Assembly: GCF_022436675.1 (NCBI RefSeq)
Contig: NZ_JAKUJZ010000011.1
Span: 1-64,000, forward strand
Direction: 5' to 3'
DNA: 64,000 nucleotides
DNA from: Rheinheimera hassiensis
Lineage (GTDB): Bacteria; Pseudomonadota; Gammaproteobacteria; Enterobacterales; Alteromonadaceae
Under the pieces are notes generated by a model. It was not told where the DNA came from, made no database searches, and saw only the letters and a list, made by a program, of their open reading frames with translations. How positions within the stretch are numbered: the stretch's first letter is position 1; every line of letters starts with the position of its first letter. Of this stretch, positions 30,815-40,588 are shown piece after piece. Made by a program: the position numbers and the translations under genes.

Positions 30815-31570
30815 TCAATCTTCCTGTTTCTCTTCTGTGTTTTCGGTAGTCGCTGGCTGATAAAAGCGACTGAGTGCAAGACCTAGCTCAAATAGTAACC
30901 ACATAGGTACCGCAAGTAAGGTTTGTGACAGCACATCAGGCGGTGTTAATAACATACCTAAAATAAAGGCGCCAACAATAATATATGGCCGCTTTTCTGC
31001 CAGCTCGGCGCGTGTAGTAACACCGGTCCACACCATCAGCAAAATGGCTACCGGGATTTCAAACGATAAGCCAAAAGCAAAAAATAGCTTCAGCACAAAA
31101 TCAAGGTAATTACTGATATCGGTAGCGACTGTGACACCTTCAGGTGCAACGCTGGTAAAAAAACCAAAAATAATAGGAAATACAATATAGTAAGCAAAAG
31201 CTATACCGCTATAAAACAGCAAAGTGCTGCTCACGACCAGTGGAGCCATCAGCCGCTTTTCGCGGCTATACAAAGCCGGTGCAATAAATTGCCATACTTG
31301 CAGCAGGATATAAGGAATAGCGACGCATATCGCAACAATAAAGGTTAATTTAAACGGCGCAAAAAAGGGGGCAGCAACATCGGTTGCAATCATGCTGCTA
31401 TTTTCCGGCAACACCGCCATCAGCGGTTGTGCCAGTATGTGATATATCTCTTGCGCAAAAGCCGCCAGGCCAGCGAAGACAACTATTACCGCCACTACGC
31501 AGCGCAACAAGCGGTTGCGCAGCTCTATTAAATGTCCAAGCAAACTGTCGGGGCTGGCGTTAAAGCTCAT
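30815..31570 (-). CDS. tatC: Sec-independent protein translocase TatC
   Basis: Inner-membrane receptor for twin-arginine signal peptides, 251 residues with six hydrophobic segments. The conserved N-terminal [15 protein letters not shown] and first-periplasmic-loop region are present, as is [21 protein letters not shown]. The Glu and Arg in the N-terminal ELRNRL bind the signal peptide. Its start overlaps the tatB end by 11 bases, so the three tat genes are one unit. The C-terminal acidic tail ENTEEKQED is cytosolic. Confidence 0.97.
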   Translation of the reverse strand: MSFNASPDSLLGHLIELRNRLLRCVVAVIVVFAGLAAFAQEIYHILAQPLMAVLPENSSMIATDVAAPFFAPFKLTFIVAICVAIPYILLQVWQFIAPALYSREKRLMAPLVVSSTLLFYSGIAFAYYIVFPIIFGFFTSVAPEGVTVATDISNYLDFVLKLFFAFGLSFEIPVAILLMVWTGVTTRAELAEKRPYIIVGAFILGMLLTPPDVLSQTLLAVPMWLLFELGLALSRFYQPATTENTEEKQED

Positions 31571-31880
31571 GTTTATTATCTTTACTGCTGGTTATCGACG
31601 AAATAGGTGTGTTTACATCAGCCGCCGCTTGTTTTAACTCAGCCAGGGCAGCTTTTTCTTGCTCTGTCAGGTTAAGTAAGCCCTTAGCTTCTGCATCTTT
31701 TAATTTCTGATGCAGCTCATGGGCGCGTAAATCATCGTTTAACTCTGCCTGCATTTGCTGGCCAAACTGCTTAATACTGCGCACTGTTTTCTGCACTGAG
31801 CGAATGGCACCGGGCAACCGCTCAGGCCCCAGCACCAGCAAGGCTACGATGCCAATAACAACCAGCTCCCAGAAGCCCAT
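31560..31880 (-). CDS. tatB: Sec-independent protein translocase TatB
   Basis: A 106-residue partner of TatC in substrate binding. It has a short N-terminal membrane helix ([23 protein letters not shown]) with the conserved Glu near residue 5 and the GPERLP hinge, followed by an amphipathic helix and a charged tail. The GPERLP turn marks it as TatB, where TatA has FGxxK. It begins one base after the tatA stop. Confidence 0.95.
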   Translation of the reverse strand: MGFWELVVIGIVALLVLGPERLPGAIRSVQKTVRSIKQFGQQMQAELNDDLRAHELHQKLKDAEAKGLLNLTEQEKAALAELKQAAADVNTPISSITSSKDNKHEL

Positions 31881-32138
31881 TTACACTTTGTCTTTAGTGT
31901 CGCTGGACGCGCTAGCCGCATTTTTATCAGCGCTGCTACCTGCTTTACTTTGTTCGTTTAGCTGAGCAGGCTGCTCTGCAGTTTCATCATCAGATGGCGA
32001 GTCTTTAATTGAACTGCGAAAACCTTTTATGGCTGAACCCAAATCTGTGCCTATGCCGCGCAGCTTTTTGGTGCCAAACAGTAAAACAATGATGGCTAAA
32101 ACAATAAGTAACTGCCAAATACTGATATTGCCGAACAT
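31881..32138 (-). CDS. tatA: Sec-independent protein translocase TatA
   Basis: An 85-residue pore- or membrane-thinning subunit of the Tat system. The N-terminal helix [21 protein letters not shown] is followed by the hallmark [14 protein letters not shown] hinge and an amphipathic helix [12 protein letters not shown]. The hydrophilic tail is rich in Ala, Ser and acidic residues. It starts the tatABC run; ubiB lies 72 bases upstream on the same strand. Confidence 0.96.
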   Translation of the reverse strand: MFGNISIWQLLIVLAIIVLLFGTKKLRGIGTDLGSAIKGFRSSIKDSPSDDETAEQPAQLNEQSKAGSSADKNAASASSDTKDKV

Positions 32139-32210
32139 GGTGTTTCCTCTGATTAATGCCGGACACTGGTTGTGTCTGGCGCAGTATATGTCGTTGTTAT
32201 GACAAATCTG

Positions 32211-33839
32211 TTATCGCACTAATGCTTTAACGCCAAAGCCAGCACTTACTGCCAGCAGTAATACGGCCAGAGTGTGGCTGCCGATACTGAACACTATACT
32301 AGCACTGATCAGTGCTGCCGCTGCAAAAGTAGCCGCAACTATTTGCTGTCTGGTCTTTTGCTGTTGCCCGGCCAGTTGCTGCAGTTGCTGTAACAGTTGT
32401 CTTTGCTGCCTCGGGCCTTGTTCAAGATACTGATGCAGCAGATTTGGCATCTGTGGTAGCTTCTCAGCCCAAAACGGCAGGTTTTCTTTAACCTGACGCC
32501 ATATAGCCGGTAAACCAACCTGCTGTTTAACCCAGTTTTCCAGAAACGGTTTCGCTGTTTTCCATAAATCCAGTTGCGGATACAACTGACGCCCCAAGCC
32601 TTCAATATACAACAGTGTTTTCTGTAATAACACCAGCTGCGGCTGAACTTGCATATCAAAACGTCTGGCAGTGCTGAAAAGATTCAGCAGTACATGACCA
32701 AAAGAGATTTCTGCCAGCGGTTTTTGAAAAATCGGTTCGCATACGGTACGAATAGCGCTCTCAAATTCTTCTACCTTGGTATGGGCCGGAACCCAGCCCG
32801 AGTCCACATGTAACTGGGCCACTTTCTTATAGTCGCGGTTAAAAAAGGCGACAAAATTTTCTGCCAGATAGCGCTTATCTTCCGCATTTAAGGTACCAAC
32901 AATGCCGCAATCAATGCCAATGTATTTTGGGTTTTCCGGGGTTTCCCGAGAGACAAAAATATTGCCCGGATGCATATCGGCATGAAAGAAGCTGTCGCGG
33001 AACACCTGAGTGAAAAATACTTCCACGCCACGTTTGGCCAGTAATTCCATATCGGTATTTTGTGCCTGTAACGCGGCGATATCAGACACAGGTATGCCGT
33101 AGATCCGTTCCATCACCATCACATTAGCGCGGCTGTAATCGCTGTAGACGAAGGGAATATATAGCGAGTCTGAGCCTTCAAAATTACGCCGTAGTTGAAT
33201 AGCGTTAGCGGCTTCACGCTGCAGGTCCAGTTCATCCAGAATAGTTTTACGGTATTCTGACACCACTTCGCGTGGTCGCAATCGTTTACCATCGGGTAAG
33301 AAACGGGCCGCAGCATCAGCCAGCGTTTCCATCAGTGCTAAATCTGCCATAATCTGGCGCTTGATATCTGGGCGGATCACTTTAATAACAACATCTGCCA
33401 CAGTGCCATCGGCCTGGAGCAATTTTGCGGTATGCACCTGGGCAATTGAGGCGGACGCAAGCGGAGTTTGGTTAAAATCAACAAACAGCTGAGCAATATT
33501 TTCCAACTCCAGCGCCTGTTCAATCAGTAGTTGTGCCTGGGCTCCGTCAAAAGGCGGTACTTTATCCTGCAGTTTAGCCAGTTCGTCGGCCAATTGTGGT
33601 GGAAACAGATCACGGCGGGTAGAAAGCATCTGGCCAAATTTCACCCAGACCGGGCCAAGGCTTTGCAGAGCCAGCCGCAACCTTACACCAACCGGCTGGT
33701 CCAGATGGCGGTTACGCAACCAAAACAAACTACGGCGCAACATCCGCGCATACCAGGGTTGCCATTGTGCAGGGACCAGTTCATCCAGGCCGAACTGCAA
33801 CAACGTTTTCTGGATTTGATAAAAACGGCTGATACGCAC
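32211..33839 (-). CDS. ubiB: Ubiquinone biosynthesis accessory ATPase UbiB
   Basis: Atypical protein-kinase-like (ABC1/ADCK) protein of 542 residues (E. coli 546), needed for ubiquinone synthesis, probably by extracting the lipid intermediates with ATP. The KxGQ motif is [17 protein letters not shown], the Ala-rich loop [13 protein letters not shown] replaces the kinase glycine loop, the catalytic-loop motif is [13 protein letters not shown] and the DFG-like motif is IGIDCGIVG. Two C-terminal hydrophobic segments anchor it to the membrane. It starts on the last base of ubiJ, so ubiE-ubiJ-ubiB is a coupled unit. Confidence 0.97.
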   Translation of the reverse strand: MRISRFYQIQKTLLQFGLDELVPAQWQPWYARMLRRSLFWLRNRHLDQPVGVRLRLALQSLGPVWVKFGQMLSTRRDLFPPQLADELAKLQDKVPPFDGAQAQLLIEQALELENIAQLFVDFNQTPLASASIAQVHTAKLLQADGTVADVVIKVIRPDIKRQIMADLALMETLADAAARFLPDGKRLRPREVVSEYRKTILDELDLQREAANAIQLRRNFEGSDSLYIPFVYSDYSRANVMVMERIYGIPVSDIAALQAQNTDMELLAKRGVEVFFTQVFRDSFFHADMHPGNIFVSRETPENPKYIGIDCGIVGTLNAEDKRYLAENFVAFFNRDYKKVAQLHVDSGWVPAHTKVEEFESAIRTVCEPIFQKPLAEISFGHVLLNLFSTARRFDMQVQPQLVLLQKTLLYIEGLGRQLYPQLDLWKTAKPFLENWVKQQVGLPAIWRQVKENLPFWAEKLPQMPNLLHQYLEQGPRQQRQLLQQLQQLAGQQQKTRQQIVAATFAAAALISASIVFSIGSHTLAVLLLAVSAGFGVKALVR

Positions 33840-34447
33840 TATAACTCCTGGAGGGCTTGCAGTTGCTGCTGCAAAACATCAGCTTTGGCTGCCAATTCAC
33901 TAACTGCGCTACTAAACTGCGTCATTTCGGCGGCGGTGGGTGTTAACTGCAGTTCATCCTGTGCCAGTTCAGTGCCAAGCTGCTGCAAAGCTGCCGTTTT
34001 ATTGCTCAGATACTGGTGTATCTGCTGTATGCTGACGGCAACTTTATGTGCAGCGGCATCACCGACATAAGCAGACAGTGTTTGTTGCCAGTCTGGATCA
34101 AGTTGCTGGAAAAAATGACTGTATTGCTGCGCAACCTGAATATCGCCGTCTATCTGCAGTGCATCGGCTTTTATCAGCCTGGTTAGCTGGCTGGGGTCGC
34201 GCAGCAGGCGCAGGCTGGCTAAATCGGTTGCAATGGCACAGTCTGTAGCTTCGTCATGCTGATTAAATAAAATGCCCCGAGCATTGGCACTGAGTACCAG
34301 CGTAACGGGCCATTCCCGCAGTCGGAACGACAACTGCTTACCGTGCAGCCGGCTAAGCCTGCCGGCGGCGTGTGGGTCCATAGCGATTAACCTGGCCATG
34401 GTTTTTTCTGCCACGGCGCACAGCAGCTGGGGCAGTAAAGGCAACAT
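33839..34447 (-). CDS. ubiJ: Ubiquinone biosynthesis protein UbiJ (SCP2 domain)
   Basis: A 202-residue lipid-binding scaffold of the soluble Ubi complex. The N-terminal ~110 residues form an SCP2 sterol-carrier-like fold ([24 protein letters not shown]), which in E. coli binds polyprenyl intermediates. The C-terminal part is a coiled coil ([36 protein letters not shown]) that pairs with UbiK. Overlaps of one base at each end with ubiE and ubiB show tight coupling. Confidence 0.92.
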   Translation of the reverse strand: MLPLLPQLLCAVAEKTMARLIAMDPHAAGRLSRLHGKQLSFRLREWPVTLVLSANARGILFNQHDEATDCAIATDLASLRLLRDPSQLTRLIKADALQIDGDIQVAQQYSHFFQQLDPDWQQTLSAYVGDAAAHKVAVSIQQIHQYLSNKTAALQQLGTELAQDELQLTPTAAEMTQFSSAVSELAAKADVLQQQLQALQEL

Positions 34448-35202
34448 CAGAATTTATAACCCCGGTGCAGTGCTACTATGCCGCCGGTTAGATTGTGGTA
34501 GCTGACTTCGGCAAAACCTGCATCCTGCATCATGCTTTTCAGCGTTTCCTGATCCGGGTGCATGCGGATAGACTCAGCCAGATACTGGTAGCTTTCTTTA
34601 TCGTTTGCAACCAACTGGCCAATAGTGGGCAGTAGTTTAAACGAGTACAGATCATACACTTTACTTAGCCATTGCTGTTCTGGTTTGGAAAACTCCAGCA
34701 CCAGCAAGCGGCCACCTGGCTTTAATACCCGAAACATAGAGCGCAGTGCTGCGTCTTTATCCGTCACGTTACGCAAGCCAAAACCAATGCTGATAATATC
34801 AAAACTGTTGTCGGCAAAGGGCAGGGCTTCGGCATTGGCCTGCACATACTCAATATTGTTCACTAAGCCCAGATCACGCAGTTTGTCGCGGCCAACATTA
34901 AGCATAGAGGCATTAATATCTGCCAGCACTACTTTACCACTTGGCCCGACCCGTTTTGAAAACAATGCCGTGATATCACCGGTACCACCAGCCAGATCAA
35001 GTACCTGCTGGCCAGGGCGCACGCCGCTGCAGTCAATGGTAAACCGTTTCCATAAGCGGTGAATACCAAGCGACATTAAGTCATTCATCACATCATACTT
35101 GGCGGCTACCGAGTGAAACACATTCGCTACCATCGACACCTTCTGCTCGGCGGCAACAGTTTTATAGCCAAAGTGCGTAGTGTTAGGGTTGTGATCTGTC
35201 AT
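34447..35202 (-). CDS. ubiE: Ubiquinone/menaquinone C-methyltransferase UbiE
   Basis: SAM-dependent methyltransferase of 251 residues, identical in length to E. coli UbiE, which methylates the benzoquinol ring. The SAM-binding motif I is [15 protein letters not shown]; the UbiE/COQ5 signatures [19 protein letters not shown] and [16 protein letters not shown] are intact. The frame is open to 35262, but the ATG at 35202 gives [16 protein letters not shown], the conserved start. It is the first gene of the ubiE-ubiJ-ubiB group. Confidence 0.97.
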   Translation of the reverse strand: MTDHNPNTTHFGYKTVAAEQKVSMVANVFHSVAAKYDVMNDLMSLGIHRLWKRFTIDCSGVRPGQQVLDLAGGTGDITALFSKRVGPSGKVVLADINASMLNVGRDKLRDLGLVNNIEYVQANAEALPFADNSFDIISIGFGLRNVTDKDAALRSMFRVLKPGGRLLVLEFSKPEQQWLSKVYDLYSFKLLPTIGQLVANDKESYQYLAESIRMHPDQETLKSMMQDAGFAEVSYHNLTGGIVALHRGYKF

Positions 35203-35256
35203 GCTGCAGGCCTGTTGGCAAAGAAATGTGGCTAGTGTAAAAGATAAAGCCGCGAC

Positions 35257-35280
35257 AGCCAACTTATCTGTTGGCTTTTT
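35257..35280. terminator. Hairpin between the GGDEF gene and ubiE
   Basis: AGCCAAC (35257-35263) pairs with GTTGGCT (35270-35276) around six bases. The T-run (35277-35280) follows it on the plus strand, while on the minus strand it comes just after the diguanylate cyclase stop without a T-run. It likely separates that gene from ubiE, but its efficiency is uncertain. Confidence 0.5.
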
Positions 35281-35285
35281 AAAAC

Positions 35286-36320
35286 CTAAGCGGGCAGTGC
35301 CAGCATGGTTTCACTGGCAACCTGATTACGGCCGCGTTGTTTGGCTAGCGTTAGTACGTCGGTGGTGCGTGCCAGAAACTGATACCAGTTTTCGCTGTGC
35401 TGGTATAAGGATACACCCAGTGAAATAGTCACTTTGGGTAAAGCTTTTTTGCTGCGGGCTGAGACAAAGCGCAGTTTTTCCACACCGCGACGAACTTGTT
35501 CTGCAATTTCACTGGCACTGCGCAAATCGACATCCGGCAACAGGATCAGGAACTCTTCTCCGCCAGCTCGCACCGGTAAACCACTGCTTTGTACATAACT
35601 GCTAATTTTGCGCGCTACTTTCGACAAAATAACGTCGCCAATAGCACTGCCATAATCCTGATTAAAGCGGCTGAAATGGTCCAGATCGATGGCGATAGCG
35701 GCAACACGCCGGCCAGGTTGCTCAGTAAACCATAACTCCAGTTGGTGCTGCATTGCTGAGCGGTTATATAAACCGGTTAGTGGATCAAGCTGGCGTTGTA
35801 GTTTAAGTTGCTCCAGTTCATGCCGTAACTGATGACTTTGTTGGTTGGCTTGTTCCAACTGCTGCTGCAACAGATACTGGCTGGAGCGGAACTCCTGGGT
35901 TTGTTGGCGCAGTTGTTCAACCGCTGAAAGAATATTTTCGCCATTTTGCTGTTGCTGCTGCAATTGCAGTAAGCTGAAGTCCAGTTGTTGCAGATAATCG
36001 CCAACCTGCTCAGCGGCGAGATCAGTGTAGCCTGTAAGGCGGCTGACAATGCCGGAAGCGTCTTGCAGCAATTGTTCCTGCTGCGGATTCGCCGGCGTCA
36101 GATAGCGGCTGTATAAATCCGCCATAATAAAATCGTCAAACGGAGTTTTTGCACTCAGCTTATGCTCAATTGCAGTGCACAGCGCAGCGTGATGACCGCT
36201 GATATAGTCATAGCACACGGCATAATTTACCGGATGAGCTGCAAGGCCGGCACGCTGTAAAAATACTTTTACCTGCGCGGCTTTCTCGCTGGCTTGTTCC
36301 AGTGAATCCTGATACTTCAT
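35286..36320 (-). CDS. Diguanylate cyclase with coiled-coil N-terminus
   Basis: A 344-residue soluble protein. Residues ~1-110 are a helical region of unknown fold, then comes a long Gln-rich coiled coil ([21 protein letters not shown]) to about 190, then a GGDEF domain. The active site is [12 protein letters not shown] and the metal Asp is in [13 protein letters not shown], so it is likely active. This N-terminal layout ([18 protein letters not shown]) recurs in cytosolic cyclases whose input is unknown. The ATG at 36320 is preferred to the GTG at 36350; ribosome sites are weak for both. The gene is the last before ubiE on the minus strand, and its promoter should be near 36350-36600. Confidence 0.88.
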   Translation of the reverse strand: MKYQDSLEQASEKAAQVKVFLQRAGLAAHPVNYAVCYDYISGHHAALCTAIEHKLSAKTPFDDFIMADLYSRYLTPANPQQEQLLQDASGIVSRLTGYTDLAAEQVGDYLQQLDFSLLQLQQQQQNGENILSAVEQLRQQTQEFRSSQYLLQQQLEQANQQSHQLRHELEQLKLQRQLDPLTGLYNRSAMQHQLELWFTEQPGRRVAAIAIDLDHFSRFNQDYGSAIGDVILSKVARKISSYVQSSGLPVRAGGEEFLILLPDVDLRSASEIAEQVRRGVEKLRFVSARSKKALPKVTISLGVSLYQHSENWYQFLARTTDVLTLAKQRGRNQVASETMLALPA

Positions 36321-36607
36321 AAGACCACGTATAACTCCGCTGACAGGCACCGGCTGGGCGTTACCTGAATTGTTAACGAATAAACCGTTAAGCCCATAGT
36401 ACGCGATTCTATGTGACAGGCAACAGCTCTGTCAGACAAAAAAATACAGGCGTCGAATTTAACACCAGATTGACCGAATTATCGACACTCCGCCAGTCGT
36501 AATTTGGTAGTAAAAGCGGTAAAAAGCGGTTGTATTTAGTTTAGTTGCCTGCAATCGGTGAATAAAGTAGATACAATCGAAGCGTCTTTTTTGTGGGAAT
36601 AACCAAA

Positions 36608-38353
36608 ATGAAAACCACTGTAAATATTAAATCACTGTTTTTAGTTGGATTGTGTACAGTTTTGTTGTCGGCGTGTGCAACAACAGCACACAACAGCGAT
36701 AAACAGTTTACCGAACTGGCACAGCAACTGTGGCAGGCACAACAAGAGTTAAATGAAACGGCACCGGGCGAGCTGATAGATATGTCGCCACAAGCCCTGG
36801 AACAGCGCCAACAACAACGGCTGCGTTGGCAGACCCGGCTGCAACAGGTTGATGTTAAAACGTTGTCTGAACAAAACCAGATTAACCATGCCATTTTAGC
36901 CTATCGTCTGGCTGATCAAATTGATGAATACCGCTATGGCGCGCACTTAATGCCGTTAACATCAGAATCCGGCTTTCATACCAATCTTGGCTTTATGGTA
37001 CAGCGTGGTAGTTTTAAAACGCTGGCAGATTATCAACATTATCTGCAAAAGCTCGCTGCCATTCCCCGTTATATGCAACAACAAACCGACTGGATGAAGC
37101 AAGGTCTGGCCAAGGGCGTAACGCAACCTAAGGCTGTGCTTAAAGGCTTTGAGCAAAGCATTATTTCTTACGTTGTGCAGGACCCGAGCCAAAGTGTTTT
37201 TTATCAGCCATTTAGCCGTAAGCCCGCTTTTATAGGCGATACAGAGTGGCAACAACTTACCGCGCAGGCCGTTGAGCAGATTACACAAGCAGTAAATCCG
37301 GCGTATCAGGCATTTTATGATTTTATGGTTAATGAGTATCTGCCAGGCGCCAGAGATACTATTGCCGCCAGTGCTTTACCAGATGGCGCTGCGTTTTACC
37401 AAAACCGGCTGGAACATTACACCACGTTAAAGCTGACACCACAGCAGGTACACCAAACCGGCCTGGAAGAAGTAAAACGCATACGGGCACAAATGCAGCA
37501 GGTAATTGATCAATTGGGCTTTACCGGTAGTTTTGCTGAGTTTATCCAGTACTTGCGTACTGATCAGCAGTTTTATGCCAAAACACCCGATGAGCTGATG
37601 CGTTATGCCGCTTATCTGGCAAAAAAGGCCGATGCTGAACTACCAAAATTATTTAAAACTCTGCCGCGCACACCTTATGGCGTTGTGCCGGTGCCGGCAG
37701 AAATTGCCCCTAAATACACTACAGGGCGTTATTCGGGGCCAACCCGTGATGATCAGGCCGGTTTCTACTGGGTTAATACCTACGCACTGGACCGTCGGCC
37801 GTTATACGAGATGGAAGCACTGACATTGCACGAAGCTGTGCCAGGCCACCATTTGCAGATTGCGCTGGCACGTGAGCATGCAGAGTTACCCGATTACCGG
37901 CGCAGTTTTTATACCTCAGCTTTTGGTGAGGGCTGGGGTTTATATGCTGAATATCTGGGGCTGGAAATGGGTTTTTATCAGGAACCCTATAACAATTTTG
38001 GCCGTCTGACCTATGAGATGTGGCGGGCAGCACGGTTGGTGGTAGACACCGGCATGCATACCATGGGCTGGAGCCGTCAGCAGGCGATCGATTTCCTGGC
38101 TGAAAATACCGCGTTGTCCATGCACAACGTAACGACCGAAATAGACCGCTATATCAGTTGGCCAGCGCAGGCGCTGTCTTATAAGTTAGGTGAAATTACT
38201 ATTAAGCAGCTGCGTGCAGAAGCAGAGCAAGCGCTTGGCGAGCGCTTTAATGTGCGTGAGTTCCATGACGTAGTGCTCAGTAATGGCAGTGTACCGCTGG
38301 CGGTGCTGGAGCAACAGGTGCGTGCCTACATTGCCCGGCAGCAAAAAGGCTAG
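36608..38353 (+). CDS. DUF885 family lipoprotein, putative metallopeptidase
   Basis: A 581-residue predicted lipoprotein. The N-terminus has a signal peptide with lipobox VLLSAC near residue 21. The DUF885 family core includes LTLHEAVPGHHLQIA, an HExxxGHH zinc-site pattern like that of M32/M3-type peptidases, and later SAFGEGWGLYAEYLGLEMG with a further Glu ligand. C-terminal ISWPAQALSYKLGEITIK is typical. Members are thought to be oligopeptidases or hydrolases of the envelope; no substrate is known here. The ATG at 36608 is used, not the GTG at 36593, because it directly precedes the signal peptide. Confidence 0.88.
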   Translation: MKTTVNIKSLFLVGLCTVLLSACATTAHNSDKQFTELAQQLWQAQQELNETAPGELIDMSPQALEQRQQQRLRWQTRLQQVDVKTLSEQNQINHAILAYRLADQIDEYRYGAHLMPLTSESGFHTNLGFMVQRGSFKTLADYQHYLQKLAAIPRYMQQQTDWMKQGLAKGVTQPKAVLKGFEQSIISYVVQDPSQSVFYQPFSRKPAFIGDTEWQQLTAQAVEQITQAVNPAYQAFYDFMVNEYLPGARDTIAASALPDGAAFYQNRLEHYTTLKLTPQQVHQTGLEEVKRIRAQMQQVIDQLGFTGSFAEFIQYLRTDQQFYAKTPDELMRYAAYLAKKADAELPKLFKTLPRTPYGVVPVPAEIAPKYTTGRYSGPTRDDQAGFYWVNTYALDRRPLYEMEALTLHEAVPGHHLQIALAREHAELPDYRRSFYTSAFGEGWGLYAEYLGLEMGFYQEPYNNFGRLTYEMWRAARLVVDTGMHTMGWSRQQAIDFLAENTALSMHNVTTEIDRYISWPAQALSYKLGEITIKQLRAEAEQALGERFNVREFHDVVLSNGSVPLAVLEQQVRAYIARQQKG

Positions 38354-38398
38354 CCATATCGCCTCGCAACAATTGATATAAACAGGACGTAAAGCCGT

Positions 38399-38896
38399 AT
38401 GGTGTGGATGTTGTTGATAGGCGTGTTAGTTTTAGTGTTGCTGTATATATTGTGGCAGATGGAACTGATTGGCAAAACAAACAAAAGCCTGCAAGCTAAG
38501 CTGCAGCAACGTGAGCATGAACTGTTACGTCTGCAGCAGGCCGTGTTTCAACTGGCCGAGCAGCAAAAAATGCTGCTTGAGCAGCGGCTGGCTAAACTGG
38601 CTGTTGAGACGAGGCTCAGTAAGCCGGAACTGGCAGCGGTGCAATTGCTATGTCAGCTATTACCGTTGGTTACCCGAGAATCTTGTAACAAGGCTATATC
38701 GGCGCAACAAACTATAAAATTGTATTTACGCCAGCATAAAACGCTGGAGTTTGGTCAGCTTGAGTTGATGATGATCAAACATAGCCGTCTTACGGCGTTA
38801 TGGCAGAACAATAGTCTGATGTCGTATTTGCAATTATGTACAGTTGCGGTGGCGTTGGCAGAGGAACAAACTCAGGCGCAGCTTAACAGCGCCTGA
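38399..38896 (+). CDS. Small membrane-anchored coiled-coil protein, unknown function
   Basis: A 165-residue protein I do not recognise. It has one N-terminal membrane helix (MLLIGVLVLVLLYILWQMELIG) followed by a coiled coil from about 25 to 75 (SLQAKLQQREHELLRLQQAVFQLAEQQ) and a helical C-terminal domain ending AEEQTQAQLNSA. Two or three Cys are present, but there is no catalytic motif. It follows the DUF885 lipoprotein gene by 45 bases on the same strand, so the two may share a transcript. The next gene is convergent. Confidence 0.6.
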   Translation: MVWMLLIGVLVLVLLYILWQMELIGKTNKSLQAKLQQREHELLRLQQAVFQLAEQQKMLLEQRLAKLAVETRLSKPELAAVQLLCQLLPLVTRESCNKAISAQQTIKLYLRQHKTLEFGQLELMMIKHSRLTALWQNNSLMSYLQLCTVAVALAEEQTQAQLNSA

Positions 38897-38904
38897 GTCT
38901 GCAT

Positions 38905-39135
38905 TTAATGTCGTAGAATAACGCCGGGCTCGGTGTCTATCTGCCCTTCAATATCAATAGCAGCTATTTTGCCACCAGCTGTCAGCACCGCAAGGTTACC
39001 TTCGGCCATATGGCGAACGAACAGTAAATCATAACCAAATCGCTGTAACTCAGCGACAGAAAACTTTTGTGCCAGATTCAGATCTTCCCAGAAATAATGT
39101 ATATCCTTATCCATCTGGCGCCGTTCGTGTGTCAT
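38905..39135 (-). CDS. Conserved small protein, unknown function
   Basis: A 76-residue acidic/mixed small protein with the pattern DKDIHYFWEDLNLAQKFSVAELQRFGYDLLFVR followed by a short beta-hairpin-like GGKIAAIDIEGQIDTEPGV. No known domain was recognised. The ATG at 39135 with GGAG eight bases upstream is preferred over the TTG at 39147. It lies eight bases from the convergent coiled-coil gene and ~55 bases downstream of the EVE-domain gene on the same strand. Confidence 0.6.
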   Translation of the reverse strand: MTHERRQMDKDIHYFWEDLNLAQKFSVAELQRFGYDLLFVRHMAEGNLAVLTAGGKIAAIDIEGQIDTEPGVILRH

Positions 39136-39189
39136 ATCAGGCTCCAACTACCAGGGACAACAGGTTTCATGTTACATCAGGTATGCGGA

Positions 39190-39648
39190 TCAGCCAAGCT
39201 GCATTATGGTTTGCCATTGCGCTTCGTTAACCGGCATAACAGAAAGCCTGCTGCCTTTTTGTACAACAGGCAGCTCACTCAGCTTAGCGGAGCTTTTTAG
39301 TTTGTCCAGAGAAATTATCGCCGGCAGTTTGCGTTCAAATACCAGATCAACCGCTATCCAGCGCGGGTTGTCTGTTGAAGATTTACTGTCAAAATAAACA
39401 CTTGCCGAATTAAACTGGCTGGGATCAGGGTAAGCTGGGCGCACAACTCTGGCAATGCCAGCTACTCCGATCAGTTTGCAACTGGAGTGGTAGATAAACA
39501 CCTTGTCGCCTAGCTTCACACCGTCACGCAGCATATTACGCGCCTGATAATTACGTACACCTTCCCACACTATTGCTGTGTCTGGAGCATTGGCAAAATC
39601 ATCAATACCGCATTCGGAAGGTTCTGTTTTAAATAACCAGTAGGCCAT
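39190..39648 (-). CDS. EVE domain-containing protein
   Basis: A 152-residue single-domain EVE protein (thymocyte nuclear protein 1-like). The N-terminus [18 protein letters not shown] and [38 protein letters not shown] are the family's hallmark stretches. EVE domains are PUA-like and bind modified bases in DNA or RNA, and such stand-alone proteins have been tied to recognition of modified nucleotides. The ATG at 39648 begins the conserved core. Its promoter region is shared with divergent tesB, 70 bases away. Confidence 0.9.
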   Translation of the reverse strand: MAYWLFKTEPSECGIDDFANAPDTAIVWEGVRNYQARNMLRDGVKLGDKVFIYHSSCKLIGVAGIARVVRPAYPDPSQFNSASVYFDSKSSTDNPRWIAVDLVFERKLPAIISLDKLKSSAKLSELPVVQKGSRLSVMPVNEAQWQTIMQLG

Positions 39649-39718
39649 CTTTGCTGATCTCCGTAGTTTGCGGCAGAATATCATTATATTTTACCGCAAC
39701 GGAACAGAAGGTGGGGCT

Positions 39719-40588
39719 ATGAGTCAGGTATTACAGAATTTGTTGGCATTACTGAAACTGGAAACCATAGAGCAGGGCCTGTATCGGGGGCAAAGCCAGG
39801 ATTTGGGTTTTAAAGCGGTATTCGGTGGCCAGGTGATGGGGCAGGCGTTATCTGCCGCAAAAGAAACCATGGCCGAAGAGCGCAAAGTACATTCGTTTCA
39901 CTCTTACTTTTTGCGCCCGGGTGACGCTAGCAAGCCGATAGTATACGAGGTTGAAAATATTCGTGATGGTAAAAGTTTCAGCACCCGCCGGGTAAGTGCC
40001 ATTCAGTTTGGTAAGCCGATATTTTATCTAACGGCGTCATTTCAGGCAGAAGAAAGCGGTTTTGAACACCAGGATCAGATGCCAACAGTACCGGGCCCGG
40101 AAGAGCTGGTATCCGATCTGGAATTTTATCAACAGCATGCCGAGCTTATTCCGGATAGTCTACGCAGTAAGTTTATCTGTGAAAAGCCGATTGAAATGCG
40201 CCCGGTAGATTTTCAAAACCCATTTAAAGCACAGATCAGCCCTGCTAAACGCTATGTCTGGTTTAAAGCTAATGGTGCTATGCCGGATGATTTACGTGTG
40301 CATAAATACTTGCTGGCGTATGCTTCGGATTTTAACTTTTTACCTACTGCACTGCAGCCGCATGGCAAGTCGTTTATGGCGCCTAACATGCAAGTGGCCA
40401 CTATTGATCATGCCATGTGGTTTCATCAGGATTTCCGCTTCGACGACTGGTTGCTTTATGCCGTAGACAGCCCCAGTGCGTCAGGTGGCCGTGGGCTGGT
40501 TCGTGGCCAGTTTTTCAACCGCGCTGGCGTGCTGGTTGCTTCTACCATACAAGAGGGTGTTATCCGCGCTTACCCAACCAGCCGCTAA
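39719..40588 (+). CDS. tesB: Acyl-CoA thioesterase II
   Basis: Double hot-dog thioesterase of 289 residues that hydrolyses medium- and long-chain acyl-CoAs; E. coli TesB has 286. Landmarks: [25 protein letters not shown] near the N-terminus, [11 protein letters not shown] (first fold), and [38 protein letters not shown] with the catalytic Asp and the active-site Gln/Thr region. The start has AAGGTGGGG upstream. Its stop interlocks with the plsB stop, so two lipid genes converge here. Confidence 0.95.
   Translation: MSQVLQNLLALLKLETIEQGLYRGQSQDLGFKAVFGGQVMGQALSAAKETMAEERKVHSFHSYFLRPGDASKPIVYEVENIRDGKSFSTRRVSAIQFGKPIFYLTASFQAEESGFEHQDQMPTVPGPEELVSDLEFYQQHAELIPDSLRSKFICEKPIEMRPVDFQNPFKAQISPAKRYVWFKANGAMPDDLRVHKYLLAYASDFNFLPTALQPHGKSFMAPNMQVATIDHAMWFHQDFRFDDWLLYAVDSPSASGGRGLVRGQFFNRAGVLVASTIQEGVIRAYPTSR

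Noticed and set aside
33531-34070. 179-codon open frame antisense to ubiB/ubiJ
   Set aside because: Runs across two well-supported genes; Cys/Ser/Gln-rich low-quality translation.
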